From DAIOEK01 sp964648485 (GTDB lineage Bacteria; Chloroflexota; Anaerolineae; Anaerolineales; Anaerolineaceae): a stretch of DNA of 64,000 nt. The position numbers and the translations under genes are program-made. Under the pieces are notes generated by a model. The model made no database searches. It saw nothing but the letters and a program-made list of their open reading frames with translations, and was not told the origin of the DNA. Below, in pieces: positions 7,403-15,590 of this stretch (position 1 is its first letter; each line of letters opens with the position of its first letter). The DNA is taken from the NCBI GenBank assembly GCA_964648485.1, contig CAZYOF010000003.1:145628-209627 (forward strand). Reading direction: 5' to 3'.

Positions 7403-8500
7403 ATGATTAAGACATTATCCATTATTGTTGCAGTAGTTGCGGTTTTACATGGTCTGGTTCACCTGATGGGCTTATTTGCCTACTTCCCGTTGGCTAAGAT
7501 CGCAGAACTTCCATACAAGACCGCCCTTCTATCAGGGCGTTGGGAAATTGGTGTTGACGGAATGCGAGTTTATAGCATCTTCTGGTTACTCGCTGCATTG
7601 GGTTTTTGCGTTGGTGGAATCTTGATGCTGGTTAAATCACCTATTTGGGTGCCGGTGATATTTGTTTCTTCTGTTCTCTCCATGATCATCTGTGTGCTCG
7701 ATTGGCAGGTTGCTTTCAGGGGATTCTGGATTGATTTGTTTTTCCTGATTGTAGTTTTTCTTGGAGGTGGGCTTCAATATAAACCGGTTCCTTTCCCGCC
7801 ATTTGATGGTAAACCGGCTGCAATTGAAACCATCCCTATGCCAGAAGGCTTACCCGCTCCGGTTGAGCGATTCATGCGTATGGAGTATGGTGAGAATATC
7901 CCTGTCTATAAAACGGTTGTTTATAGCGGCAGAGGGACGGTTCGGTTTATGGGAATCACCTTTCCCTCCCGCATCCGTTTTACCCATCTGGTGGGGCAGG
8001 GGTATCGCCATTACATGGAGGCAACCGTATGGGGATATCCACTCTTCAAGGTGAATGAGCTGTATCTGGATGTGCACACCCGCCTGGAGCTCCCCTTTGG
8101 TACGCTGGAAGATGCTCCTTTTACTCAAAGTGCAGCTAATCTGGGCTTATGGGCAGAGGCATTTACTTACCCGGCAGCATTTGTTACCTCTCCGGGCGTC
8201 CGCTGGGAACCAATCGATGAAACCTCCGCTCGGATTTATGTTCCCTTTGGCGAAGGTGAGCAATCTCTTGTGGTAAGTTTTGATCCAATCTCGGGTGAAT
8301 TGACCCGCATTGAAGCGTTAAGACACCGGGATGAAAAATCTGGCGAAATGCGCTGGTGGGGAGATATTCGGGAGGTTAACGGAGAACCTGTATTCGGAGT
8401 GACCTGGGAAGATGAAGGCAGCGCCTGGTTGATTGGTACCGTGGAAGAATATGTGTTCAATGCAGATACTACGGAGTATATACACCAAAAAGGGTATTAA
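7403..8500 (+). CDS. Membrane protein with C-terminal DUF6544-like domain
   Basis: 365 residues from ATG 7403 (RBS GAGGAG at 7390-7395, overlapping the tetR 3' end). The first ~125 residues contain four hydrophobic segments; the remaining ~230 form a soluble domain with GRGTVRFMGITFPSRIRFTH and regularly spaced Trp/Tyr residues, which reminds me of the DUF6544/DUF6920 proteins found next to regulators in many bacteria. That assignment is from memory and only moderately certain. No enzymatic motif is evident. It forms a two-gene operon with the TetR regulator and ends at a bidirectional terminator; a role in an envelope or lipid response is possible but unproven. Confidence 0.7.
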   Translation: MIKTLSIIVAVVAVLHGLVHLMGLFAYFPLAKIAELPYKTALLSGRWEIGVDGMRVYSIFWLLAALGFCVGGILMLVKSPIWVPVIFVSSVLSMIICVLDWQVAFRGFWIDLFFLIVVFLGGGLQYKPVPFPPFDGKPAAIETIPMPEGLPAPVERFMRMEYGENIPVYKTVVYSGRGTVRFMGITFPSRIRFTHLVGQGYRHYMEATVWGYPLFKVNELYLDVHTRLELPFGTLEDAPFTQSAANLGLWAEAFTYPAAFVTSPGVRWEPIDETSARIYVPFGEGEQSLVVSFDPISGELTRIEALRHRDEKSGEMRWWGDIREVNGEPVFGVTWEDEGSAWLIGTVEEYVFNADTTEYIHQKGY

Positions 8501-8502
8501 AA

Positions 8503-8532
8503 AAAGCTGCCAGTTAATGGCAGCTTTATTAA
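8503..8532. terminator. Bidirectional terminator between convergent genes
   Basis: 10-bp perfect stem AAAGCTGCCA / TGGCAGCTTT (8503-8512, 8518-8527) with loop GTTAA. It is flanked by A-rich sequence on the left and T-rich on the right, so it can serve both the membrane-protein gene and the facing gene. Confidence 0.85.
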
Positions 8533-8543
8533 ACATTTCTTTT

Positions 8544-8879
8544 TTAGATCATGAAACGGGTTAAGGGAATTAGATATTGAAATTCATCGAAGTTGAATTC
8601 GCCGCTATTAAATGCATCTGAGATTGCGGTGCCAAATAAGGCGAATGCGCCTCCAACCACCACCACAATGCAGCAGCAAATGACAACCACTACAATCAGA
8701 GCAATCAACCAACCACTCATCTTCTTTTTTGCAGGTGGAGTCGGCGGAACAACGTTTACTGAACCAACAGGCTCAGGTACGGGCGGTAGATCAAAAGCAG
8801 GAACCGGATCCGGTTCAACGGGCGGAGTAACAGCCTTTGGGGCGCGTGCAGGTTTAACAGGTTTTTCTGGATTTTCCAT
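8544..8879 (-). CDS. Small membrane protein with proline-rich N-terminus and tri-cysteine helix
   Basis: 111 residues from ATG 8879 (RBS GGAGGGAAG just upstream; an in-frame TTG at 8891 lies inside that RBS region and is rejected). Residues 1-52 are Pro/Val/Ala-rich with charged ends, followed by KKK and a single long helix carrying VVVICCCIVVVV. The C-terminal ~30 residues are acidic and aromatic. No family recognised. The polybasic stop before the helix predicts a cytoplasmic proline-rich tail. A similar LCCCL helix anchors the metalloprotease at 37999, which suggests a common membrane-anchor style in this genome. Confidence 0.65.
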   Translation of the reverse strand: MENPEKPVKPARAPKAVTPPVEPDPVPAFDLPPVPEPVGSVNVVPPTPPAKKKMSGWLIALIVVVVICCCIVVVVGGAFALFGTAISDAFNSGEFNFDEFQYLIPLTRFMI

Positions 8880-8957
8880 TCTTCCCTCCAATGATAACTG
8901 ATGAAATGATATCTATATTATAGAGAGTTTTTCATCAAATGCTACTGGTAAACAAGA

Positions 8958-9761
8958 CTAAAAAGAAAAACCACCCCAGTTACCTGTTAATTGGTAGCGT
9001 AAAAAATCTATCAGAATTATCTGGAATAGAGCTGTGAGGAATCCTGCGCTTAATGGAATGATCAATCCCTTTAAATTCTGATATTTATTTTCCTGTTTGG
9101 ATATCATGACCCAAACCATGGTATATACCAGCGTAAGGATAACCAGAACCCCCGCTGAGCTGATTAAAGCAAAGGGATACAGGATCAGAGGATTCTCAGT
9201 CCATGCCAGCAAGCCTGTCACAATAACGATGGCCAGCAACTCCAGGTAAGATCGTGCATTGGAAAAAGCCTGTTCGGGAGAATATTGACTCCAGATGGTT
9301 TGATGAAATATCGGGGCGACGATTGCTGCCATGGCAGTACCCATACCCAGACCGGTTATTAACCTTAAGTTGTTACTGGGCTCGTATAAGCCCGTAACCC
9401 CGGGTATCAAGTGAATAAATGAGTTGAATCCATCCAGAGCCCAGGCAGCCGCCAGAATCATAAATGGAATCCCCGATTTCCAGGTAGGCATTCCACCGTG
9501 TCTTGGTTTCCGCAGGAACTGGTAAATCAGACCTGCCATGGCTCCCAGGTACATTCCGGAACAACGGACACAAAGCGGCAGTGGGCGTTCATCCAGGTGG
9601 TACATTCGTGTCGGTATCTGGTGGCAGACCGCATAACCGATAGCATCCGCTTTACCTAACAATCCGGCTGGTGTTTCGATCCACCACAGGATAAAGACAA
9701 CCAGAGCCAGTATCGGTATGAACCACTTGACCTTTTTTAAATTTTTCGGGAGCTTGTCCAT
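8958..9761 (-). CDS. DUF2085 family membrane protein
   Basis: 267 residues from ATG 9761. About six transmembrane segments. The diagnostic block is AVCHQIPTRMYHLD and PLPLCVRCSGMYLG (residues ~44-73) with conserved Cys, His and CxxC, as in DUF2085 proteins, whose function is unknown. The longest frame starts at a TTG (9797) without RBS; I prefer ATG 9761 because a promoter TTGCAT-N17-TATAAT ends 7 nt upstream of it, which predicts a leaderless mRNA. The gene is monocistronic; its stop lies 78 nt upstream of the start of the small membrane-protein gene that follows on the same strand. Confidence 0.85.
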   Translation of the reverse strand: MDKLPKNLKKVKWFIPILALVVFILWWIETPAGLLGKADAIGYAVCHQIPTRMYHLDERPLPLCVRCSGMYLGAMAGLIYQFLRKPRHGGMPTWKSGIPFMILAAAWALDGFNSFIHLIPGVTGLYEPSNNLRLITGLGMGTAMAAIVAPIFHQTIWSQYSPEQAFSNARSYLELLAIVIVTGLLAWTENPLILYPFALISSAGVLVILTLVYTMVWVMISKQENKYQNLKGLIIPLSAGFLTALFQIILIDFLRYQLTGNWGGFSF

Positions 9762-9768
9762 CTGGTAG

Positions 9769-9797
9769 ATTATAGGTTCGTAAATGGTTTCATGCAA
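9769..9797 (-). promoter_or_regulatory. Promoter for the DUF2085 gene, leaderless layout
   Basis: On the minus strand: -35 TTGCAT (9792-9797), 17-nt spacer, -10 TATAAT (9769-9774), then 7 nt to ATG 9761. There is no Shine-Dalgarno between. Confidence 0.6.
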
Positions 9798-9923
9798 GCT
9801 GCCAAATTAAAAACATTAACAATTTAATAACATTACTTTTATGGTGAGTTAATCTTTACTGAGTATTCTGAAAGCATGAAAGATCAATATTTATACCAAA
9901 CCATGTTTTTAGGATTTACCATT

Positions 9924-10361
9924 ATGAGTAAATCAAATGTCTTATTCTTATGCACAGGTAATTCTGCCCGCAGTCAAATGGCAGAAGCTTTGCTACGATG
10001 GCACGCGGGTGACCACTTTAATGTGTATTCAGCCGGGTTGGAACCCAAAGGAATAAACCCCTATACAATCAGAGTAATGGAAGAACTCGGAATACCGATG
10101 TCATCCCAACGTTCAAAGCACCTTACTGAATATGTGGGAAAAATGGATTTTACTTACCTAATCACCGTTTGTGGAAATGCTGAAGAAAATTGCCCTTATT
10201 TCCCGGGAATGGGTCAGCGCATCCACTGGGGTTTTGATGATCCTGCTGCAATTACAGGAAGTGAAAGTGAAAAGCTGGCTGCGTTTCGTAAGATTCGCGA
10301 TGAAATTGATGCAGTCATTTTGCACTGGCTTGCTCAACAGGGAATTCAGGCTGCCAGATGA
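9924..10361 (+). CDS. arsC: Arsenate reductase, thioredoxin-coupled low-molecular-weight phosphatase type
   Basis: 145 residues from ATG 9924 (the frame is open 16 codons further up, but the family starts here). The P-loop CTGNSAR occupies residues 10-16, and two more cysteines are at 83 and 90 (VCGNAEENC), the same arrangement as the Cys10/Cys82/Cys89 triad of the staphylococcal plasmid ArsC, so the enzyme should reduce arsenate to arsenite with thioredoxin. Phe-Asp-Asp-Pro (WGFDDP) after residue 100 supplies the general acid region. No ars regulator or efflux pump is adjacent, so regulation and the export partner are elsewhere. A related protein-tyrosine phosphatase role is less likely given the cysteine triad. 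Confidence 0.88.
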   Translation: MSKSNVLFLCTGNSARSQMAEALLRWHAGDHFNVYSAGLEPKGINPYTIRVMEELGIPMSSQRSKHLTEYVGKMDFTYLITVCGNAEENCPYFPGMGQRIHWGFDDPAAITGSESEKLAAFRKIRDEIDAVILHWLAQQGIQAAR

Positions 10362-10365
10362 AACT

Positions 10366-10387
10366 CTGGTAAATAACTCATTACCAG
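10366..10387 (+). terminator. Weak hairpin after arsC
   Basis: CTGGTAA (10366-10372) pairs with TTACCAG (10381-10387), 8-nt loop. Only A/T-rich sequence follows, without a proper T-run, so terminator activity is uncertain. Confidence 0.35.
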
Positions 10388-10482
10388 TCATAATTTGAAT
10401 AAGTGACCAATTCTTTCTCGTTATTTTTCATGTATGATAATAAAGAAGAATCAGAAAAATATGAGGAAAGGTTGGTTTGCCC

Positions 10483-10881
10483 ATGTCTGGAAAATGGTTT
10501 TTTTCTTTCCCCCTTTTGACCATATTAATTATTTTGCTCACTGGATGTGCTACCAGGGGAGCTGTCACTAATGTTCAGGCAGAGGATGCTAGATCTACAA
10601 TTGAAGTTACCTTGAACGACGTGATCGAAGTTACCCTCGCTGGGAATATCACAACCGGCTATACCTGGGAATGGGATAAACCAGGCTCATCGATCCTTGA
10701 ATTGCAGGGTGAGCCGGAGTATAAAGCTGAAAGTGATCTGGTGGGTGCACCAGGAGCACAGGTTTTTAAGTTTAATCCGATCTCTGCTGGAACAGAAGAA
10801 TTACATTTGATTTATCACCGCACCTTTGAACCGGATGTGCCTCCCCTGGAAGAGTTTATGGTAACGATCGAAGTAAAGTAG
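10483..10881 (+). CDS. Chagasin-like (MEROPS I42) cysteine-protease inhibitor lipoprotein
   Basis: 132 residues from ATG 10483 (RBS GAGGAAAGG at 10463-10471; an in-frame TTG at 10477 is an alternative). A lipoprotein signal ends in LLTGC with Cys22 as the lipidated residue. The three inhibitory loops of chagasin are visible: NITTGY (55-60), GAPGAQ (88-93) and YHRTFE (111-116), spaced as in the family. Such proteins bind papain-type cysteine proteases in the active-site cleft. Here the protein would be tethered outside the membrane, either protecting the cell against foreign proteases or controlling its own; no papain-family gene is nearby. Confidence 0.85.
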   Translation: MSGKWFFSFPLLTILIILLTGCATRGAVTNVQAEDARSTIEVTLNDVIEVTLAGNITTGYTWEWDKPGSSILELQGEPEYKAESDLVGAPGAQVFKFNPISAGTEELHLIYHRTFEPDVPPLEEFMVTIEVK

Positions 10882-10900
10882 CTTGAGAATGCGCTCATCC

Positions 10901-10929
10901 TTGTAACATCCATCCTTTTTTGATAGAAT
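10901..10929 (+). promoter_or_regulatory. Promoter of tRNA-Glu
   Basis: -35 TTGTAA (10901-10906), 17-nt spacer, extended -10 TGA-TAGAAT (10924-10929). The predicted start lies about 7 nt before the mature tRNA 5' end. Confidence 0.7.
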
Positions 10930-10942
10930 TACACCCGCTCAC

Positions 10943-11015
10943 GCCCCCATCGTCTAGTGGCCCAGGACGTGGCCCTCTCAAGGCCAAAACGGGGATTCGA
11001 ATTCCCCTGGGGGCA
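10943..11015 (+). tRNA. tRNA-Glu, anticodon CTC
   Basis: The acceptor stem GCCCCCA (10943-10949) pairs perfectly with TGGGGGC (11008-11014). The D-arm, the anticodon stem TGGCC/GGCCA, the loop CTCTCAA with anticodon CTC at 10977-10979, and the T-arm GGGGATTCGAATTCCCC are all intact, and the overall sequence closely follows bacterial tRNA-Glu. The 3' CCA is not encoded and must be added by the CCA-adding enzyme. Confidence 0.97.
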
Positions 11016-11149
11016 CTATTTATTTAAATTTCACTTTTTTTTAAAACATCCCCCTGTTTTTCCAAAAAACTTCCATCGTTTCTTCGCATTGTTTCCAAAA
11101 TCAGCGCTTGGCTATTGTATAATCAAAAGAAAACATTCCAGGAGAGCAT

Positions 11150-12112
11150 ATGCGCCGTTATATATCAGTTGTTTGCTTGATTGCCCTGACTGCAATGAGC
11201 CTTGCATCCTGTGCACCGCAGACAGCCACCCCCACCCAAACTGTAAAAATACGTTTAGCTTTATTGCCGATTATTGATGCATTACCTGTCTATGTGGCGG
11301 ATCAGGAAGGGATATTTGCCAGATACAACATAGATGTAGAAGTAGTGCCGGTTGCATCTGCACCTGAACGCGATCAGTTGATTTCTGCAGGACAGGCAGA
11401 TGGCATGATCAATGAGACTCTTTCCACTTTTTTCTTTAACCGCGAAGCACCTCTGGTCAAGATTGTTCGATATGCTCTCACACCCTCTCCGAACGCCGGA
11501 CATTTCTTCATCCTGGCATCTGCCCAGTCTGGCATTACTACCCCCGAACAACTTAAAGGGGTCGAAATTGGCGTTTCACAGGGGACGGTTATTGAATATG
11601 TAACTTATCGGTTGCTGGAAAAAGCTGGTTTGAAAACCGAGGAGATTAAAACAATTGCTGTTCCAAAAATGCCCGACCGCATGGCATTGCTGGCATCTGG
11701 TGATCTTAAGGCAGCGGTGATGCCCGATCCACTGGCAGCTCTCTCCATTGCACAGGGAGCCAAAATTGTCATGAGCGATGCCGAGTATCCTCACTATGGC
11801 TTTAGTGTGTATTCATTCCGTACATCGTTTCTGGAAAAAAATCCGGAAGCCGTTAAAGCATTTCTGCAGGCTATTGAAGAAGCGGTCACGCTGATAAACA
11901 CGAACCCACAAAATTTCAATGATATCCTAAGTGAGCAAAAACTGGTTCCGGAACCTTTGCTGGCAAATTATAGCGCGCCACCATATCCACCGGCTGCAAT
12001 CCCATCAGGCATTGAATGGAATGACGCCCTCCAATGGGCACAAAGTCGAAGTCTCATCAACGTAGATGTATCGTTTGAAGAATCAGTAACTGATGCATAC
12101 CTGCCAAAATAG
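11150..12112 (+). CDS. ABC transporter substrate-binding lipoprotein (SsuA/ThiY/NMT1-like)
   Basis: 320 residues. An export signal ends in SLASC with Cys21 lipidated, followed by a Thr/Pro-rich tether. The mature part has the periplasmic-binding-protein II fold of the NMT1/SsuA group: LLPIIDALPVYVADQEGIFA at the first strand-helix and the motif GVEIGVSQGTVIEY near residue 140. RBS AGGAG at 11140-11144 and a TATAAT -10 box at 11118-11123. Family members bind sulfonates, nitrate, taurine or pyrimidine precursors of thiamine; nothing in the sequence fixes the ligand. ATPase and permease follow in the same operon. Confidence 0.9.
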   Translation: MRRYISVVCLIALTAMSLASCAPQTATPTQTVKIRLALLPIIDALPVYVADQEGIFARYNIDVEVVPVASAPERDQLISAGQADGMINETLSTFFFNREAPLVKIVRYALTPSPNAGHFFILASAQSGITTPEQLKGVEIGVSQGTVIEYVTYRLLEKAGLKTEEIKTIAVPKMPDRMALLASGDLKAAVMPDPLAALSIAQGAKIVMSDAEYPHYGFSVYSFRTSFLEKNPEAVKAFLQAIEEAVTLINTNPQNFNDILSEQKLVPEPLLANYSAPPYPPAAIPSGIEWNDALQWAQSRSLINVDVSFEESVTDAYLPK

Positions 12113-12129
12113 AAGGCAGGTAATTATCC

Positions 12130-12891
12130 ATGTTATTCGTTGATTCAATCAGCTACGCGTATCCCAATCAACCCGCATTGTTTGAGGATTTTTCCTGGCA
12201 GGTGGCGAAAGGTGATGCCTGGGCGGTTCTGGGTCCTTCGGGCTGCGGGAAGACTACTTTGTTATACCTGCTGGCGGGATTACGCAAACCAACATCCGGT
12301 TCCATAAGCATTCACGGAGAGCCGTTACTGCGACCCCGACCATCGATAGGTTTGATTCTGCAGGATTATGGACTGTTACCGTGGGCGACTGTCAGAGAAA
12401 ATGCCAGCCTGGGTTTAACAGTAAGAAAATTTTATGGTCCCGATGGTACCCATGCGCCTCGGGTACAATCCAATTTAACCGGGGTGGATGTGTGGCTGGA
12501 GCGCCTGGGCATCATGGATATTGCCGACCAGTATCCTTCTCAAATATCTGGCGGGCAACGCCAGCGGACTGCAATTGCCCGCACGTTAACCATTCAACCA
12601 GACCTGCTCTTGATGGATGAACCGTTCTCTTCTCTGGATGCCATGACCAGAGCAGACCTTCAGGACCTTACCATGGAATTATGCCGCGAGAACGAGATAA
12701 CGATGATCATTGTTACTCATTCCATTGAAGAGGCGACCGCACTGGGTAAAAAGATTCTTGTTCTACATCAACCTCCCAACAGGGAACCCGTAATCATTGA
12801 TAACCCGAATCCAGCTGGAATCACAATTCAAGAAACGCGCCCATCTGATTCTCTCTATTCTCGGTTACAACAGGAAATGGAAAAACCATGA
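12130..12891 (+). CDS. ABC transporter ATP-binding protein (SsuB/TauB/ThiZ type)
   Basis: 253 residues. Walker A GPSGCGKTT at 35-43, signature SGGQRQR, Walker B LLLMDEPF followed by SSLDAM and the switch-region IIVTHSIEEA. It drives import by the permease encoded directly downstream, with a 4-nt ATGA overlap, and the lipoprotein upstream (17-nt gap). The insertion KFYGPDGTHAPRVQSNL in the middle of the helical subdomain is slightly longer than in E. coli SsuB. Substrate as unknown as for the binding protein. Confidence 0.92.
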   Translation: MLFVDSISYAYPNQPALFEDFSWQVAKGDAWAVLGPSGCGKTTLLYLLAGLRKPTSGSISIHGEPLLRPRPSIGLILQDYGLLPWATVRENASLGLTVRKFYGPDGTHAPRVQSNLTGVDVWLERLGIMDIADQYPSQISGGQRQRTAIARTLTIQPDLLLMDEPFSSLDAMTRADLQDLTMELCRENEITMIIVTHSIEEATALGKKILVLHQPPNREPVIIDNPNPAGITIQETRPSDSLYSRLQQEMEKP

Positions 12892-13628
12892 AAAAGCGAC
12901 ACGTAGCTGCCGCATTCCTTATTCTGGTTGCTGTCTGGCAGGTGATTGCCATGCTGGTAAAAATACCCATCCTGCCAACACCCTTGAAAGTCATGGGTGT
13001 CTTATTTACAGAATTGCGTGGAGATCTACCGCTGCACTTTGCCGCCAGTCTCTGGCGCGTTACGGTTGGAATGTTACTATCTGTTTTCCTGGCAGCACCG
13101 GCTGGATTGGTGATCGGTCAATCACAGAAATTAAACCGGATCTTTTCGCCATTCATCTATCTTCTATATCCCATTCCCAAGGTTGTCTTGTTGACTATTT
13201 TGATGCTTTTCCTGGGTGTGGGGGATGCTCCCAAAGTGGCACTCATTTTCCTGATTCTCTTTTTCCAGATTCTTGTTTTGGTGCGGGATCAGGCAGCCAA
13301 CATACCTCAGCAATTGATTCAAAGTTTACGCAGTCTGGGAGCAGGCAGAAGAGCTTTATTCAGATATATTTACCTCCCAGCCAGCCTGCCTGCTATCCTG
13401 ACAGCTCTCCGCCAATCGGTTGGTACGGCTGTGGCAGTATTGTATGTTGCAGAGTTATTTGCCACCCGACTGGGATTAGGCTACTATATCTACTTTCAGG
13501 GCAGCACATTATTAAATTATCCAGCCATGTATGCGGGTGTGGTGGCGATGAGCCTGCTGGGTTTGGGACTGTATTTTAGTGTGGATTGGCTTGAAAAAAG
13601 GTTATGCCCGTGGATGGCCGCCAATTAA
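12888..13628 (+). CDS. ABC transporter permease (SsuC/TauC/ThiX type)
   Basis: 246 residues, about six transmembrane segments, BPD_transp_1 fold. The EAA-type cytoplasmic loop is visible as IQSLRSLGAGRRALFRYIYL near residues 145-164. Its start codon overlaps the ATPase stop (ATGA). Its stop TAA at 13626-13628 shares the tetranucleotide TTAA with the stop of the convergent menA-like gene, leaving no space for a terminator between the two. Confidence 0.9.
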   Translation: MKKRHVAAAFLILVAVWQVIAMLVKIPILPTPLKVMGVLFTELRGDLPLHFAASLWRVTVGMLLSVFLAAPAGLVIGQSQKLNRIFSPFIYLLYPIPKVVLLTILMLFLGVGDAPKVALIFLILFFQILVLVRDQAANIPQQLIQSLRSLGAGRRALFRYIYLPASLPAILTALRQSVGTAVAVLYVAELFATRLGLGYYIYFQGSTLLNYPAMYAGVVAMSLLGLGLYFSVDWLEKRLCPWMAAN

Positions 13629-14527
13629 CCAATCCACTTCGATAATAATATACCAATTGAGAACAAGATGGCAAAGAATAACGCCTGCTGGCTGGTACCA
13701 GCCAATACCGGGTTCAACGCTTTCCCGGAGCAGGTTCTTACCTGACGATCAAGTTTTAATTGACGCGGCAGGCTGAGCCAGCTAAGAAATGTATAGGGTG
13801 GTATCCAGTTAAGAAAAATCGCTGCTGGAATAAGAAGATAGGCAATCAACCACCATATTGAATAAAGGCGCATTGTATTTGCCGGTCCAAGTTTTACCGC
13901 CAGGGTATTCTTACCACCCCGACTGTCTGTAGGGATATCCCGCAAATTGTTCACGACCAGCAGGTTCACAACTAATAACCCGATAGCCACCGACATCATC
14001 CAGCTTGCCGGGTGGAGTGCGCCGGTTTGCACGTAATATGTCCCATTGACCGCAGCCAGCCCAAAAAATAGAAAAACAAAAAGGTCTCCAAACCCATGGT
14101 ATCCCAATGGATATGGTCCTGCGGTGTAGAAGATTGCCGACAATATTGCAGCAGCTCCAATCAGCAGCACCAGCCACCCAGAAACGAAAGCCAGGTATAA
14201 ACCCAATAATCCTGCCAATGCAATCACAATCACCAAACCTGTTTTTACCTGCTTGGGTGTAAGATAGCCAGCCTGTGTAACCCGCGTTGGTCCTAAACGG
14301 TCCGGGGTATCTGTGCCGTGCTGGTAGTCAAAGACATCATTTGCCAGATTGCTGGCGATCTGCAAGAGCAATCCCACCCCCAGGGCAGCCAGAGCAGGTA
14401 ATAGTTTAAAACCATCATTCATCCACGCCAGAGCAATTCCCATCACGACCCCTGCCGTGGAAACGGGTAAAGTTCTCGGGCGGATAGCCATCATCCAGAT
14501 CTGGGTATGGGTAAGGTTGGTTTTCAT
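13625..14527 (-). CDS. menA: 1,4-dihydroxy-2-naphthoate polyprenyltransferase (MenA-like, UbiA family)
   Basis: 300 residues from ATG 14527 (a TTG six codons upstream has no RBS). Eight to nine transmembrane segments. The first Asp-rich motif is NDVFDYQHGTD and the second is NNLRDIPTDSRGGKNTLAVK, the pair that binds the prenyl diphosphate through Mg2+ in UbiA enzymes. The TLAVKLG ending of the second motif and the starting IRPRTLP are typical of MenA, which makes demethylmenaquinone. It lies 28 nt after an EamA transporter on the same strand. Related UbiA prenyltransferases acting on other aromatic acceptors cannot be fully excluded. No other men gene is in the window. Confidence 0.85.
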   Translation of the reverse strand: MKTNLTHTQIWMMAIRPRTLPVSTAGVVMGIALAWMNDGFKLLPALAALGVGLLLQIASNLANDVFDYQHGTDTPDRLGPTRVTQAGYLTPKQVKTGLVIVIALAGLLGLYLAFVSGWLVLLIGAAAILSAIFYTAGPYPLGYHGFGDLFVFLFFGLAAVNGTYYVQTGALHPASWMMSVAIGLLVVNLLVVNNLRDIPTDSRGGKNTLAVKLGPANTMRLYSIWWLIAYLLIPAAIFLNWIPPYTFLSWLSLPRQLKLDRQVRTCSGKALNPVLAGTSQQALFFAILFSIGILLSKWIG

Positions 14528-14555
14528 ATCCTGCAGGTCATCCAATCAATTAGTT

Positions 14556-15401
14556 TTATAAAGAGATTAATCCCACAGCCACCACACATAATACAACCCC
14601 GAACCATTGTTTTCTGGATACAGCCTCCTTAACAATTACCCATGCTAACACTACATTAACAGCTGGATACACCGAGCTGAGGACAACTGCAATATCTTCG
14701 CGGGTGTATTGCCGGGCGAGCATATACAAGGCGTTCCCGCCGGCATCCAAAATACCTGACAGAATGGCAATCGGGTTTGATAGAGCTCCTTTGAATCCAT
14801 CGCGGCTGATAAAGAAGATGATTAATGTTACTGTCAATGCGGCACCCCGTGAACAGATCAGCGGGGAGAAAACATATCCTTTGGGCGTTTGGCTCATGAA
14901 AATGTAAAAAAGTCCCAGACCAACACCTGAACCTAATGTGAGAGCCAGCCCTTTTTTAGAAAGAGGTACGCCGCCATTATCTGATTGGGATACCAGCCAG
15001 ATGCTGATCAGGGCGATTGCAAAACCGATCAGCGCGGTTACGGGGGGCAGCCCTCCGATAATTACATTGAAAATTACCGGAATACCCACAGAGATGACAG
15101 CGGATGTGGGAGCAACAATGGCAGAGTGGTTTTCAGATAAAGCAAAGTATAATGCCCCCAGACCCAGTGACCCGAAGGATCCAGCTAATATCGGGAAGAT
15201 AATCACATCGATGGGTGGAAATTCTTCTTTTGCAATTAACACTACGAATGCCAGCAGGATGATGCCGGATATCATGGCGATAACCAGCGCCTGGAATTTT
15301 TTCCCTTTTTGCATTGCCAATCCACCGAAGAAGTCGCCTCCTCCCCACGAAAGCGATGAGGCTATGGCGAAAAGGGAGCCGATGAAATGGGTGGGTATCA
15401 T
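14556..15401 (-). CDS. EamA/DMT-family transporter
   Basis: 281 residues from ATG 15401 (AGGAT 7-11 nt upstream); the open frame extends 26 codons further, but that part is basic and non-homologous in look. Ten hydrophobic segments form two EamA repeats; the first begins IASSLSWGGGDFFGG and the second ends with LSSVYPAVNVVLAWVIVKEA, the usual signature near the end of the repeat. Exporters or importers of amino acids and small metabolites belong here; substrate unknown. Likely co-transcribed with menA. Confidence 0.85.
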   Translation of the reverse strand: MIPTHFIGSLFAIASSLSWGGGDFFGGLAMQKGKKFQALVIAMISGIILLAFVVLIAKEEFPPIDVIIFPILAGSFGSLGLGALYFALSENHSAIVAPTSAVISVGIPVIFNVIIGGLPPVTALIGFAIALISIWLVSQSDNGGVPLSKKGLALTLGSGVGLGLFYIFMSQTPKGYVFSPLICSRGAALTVTLIIFFISRDGFKGALSNPIAILSGILDAGGNALYMLARQYTREDIAVVLSSVYPAVNVVLAWVIVKEAVSRKQWFGVVLCVVAVGLISL

Positions 15402-15517
15402 TGCGTTATCCTGCTTATCTTTTATGAGAATTTTCTTATTATATCTTCTGCCAGCTTTTGAGCCAATGTTCACGGTCAAGTAGATAAATGTCAGATATGG
15501 GTATGCTATATGACAAT

Positions 15518-15545
15518 TTGCGTCAAATTTTCATGATGGTATAAT
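15518..15545 (+). promoter_or_regulatory. Promoter of the kor operon
   Basis: -35 TTGCGT (15518-15523), 16-nt spacer, extended -10 TGG-TATAAT (15540-15545). A short palindrome AATTTG-CGT-CAAATT (15515-15529) covers the -35 box and could be an operator. Confidence 0.6.
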
Positions 15546-15590
15546 GAAAAAAGTCACCCGTTTTTATCCAAATTAGTGATGGAGGTTTGA

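Noticed and set aside
12797..13579. 260-codon frame overlapping the ABC permease
   Set aside because: Same strand, different frame; the permease has proper motifs and a coupled start, this frame does not.
14938..15483. 181-codon frame opposite the EamA transporter
   Set aside because: Antisense shadow of a ten-helix transporter; composition mirrors the hydrophobic codons on the other strand.
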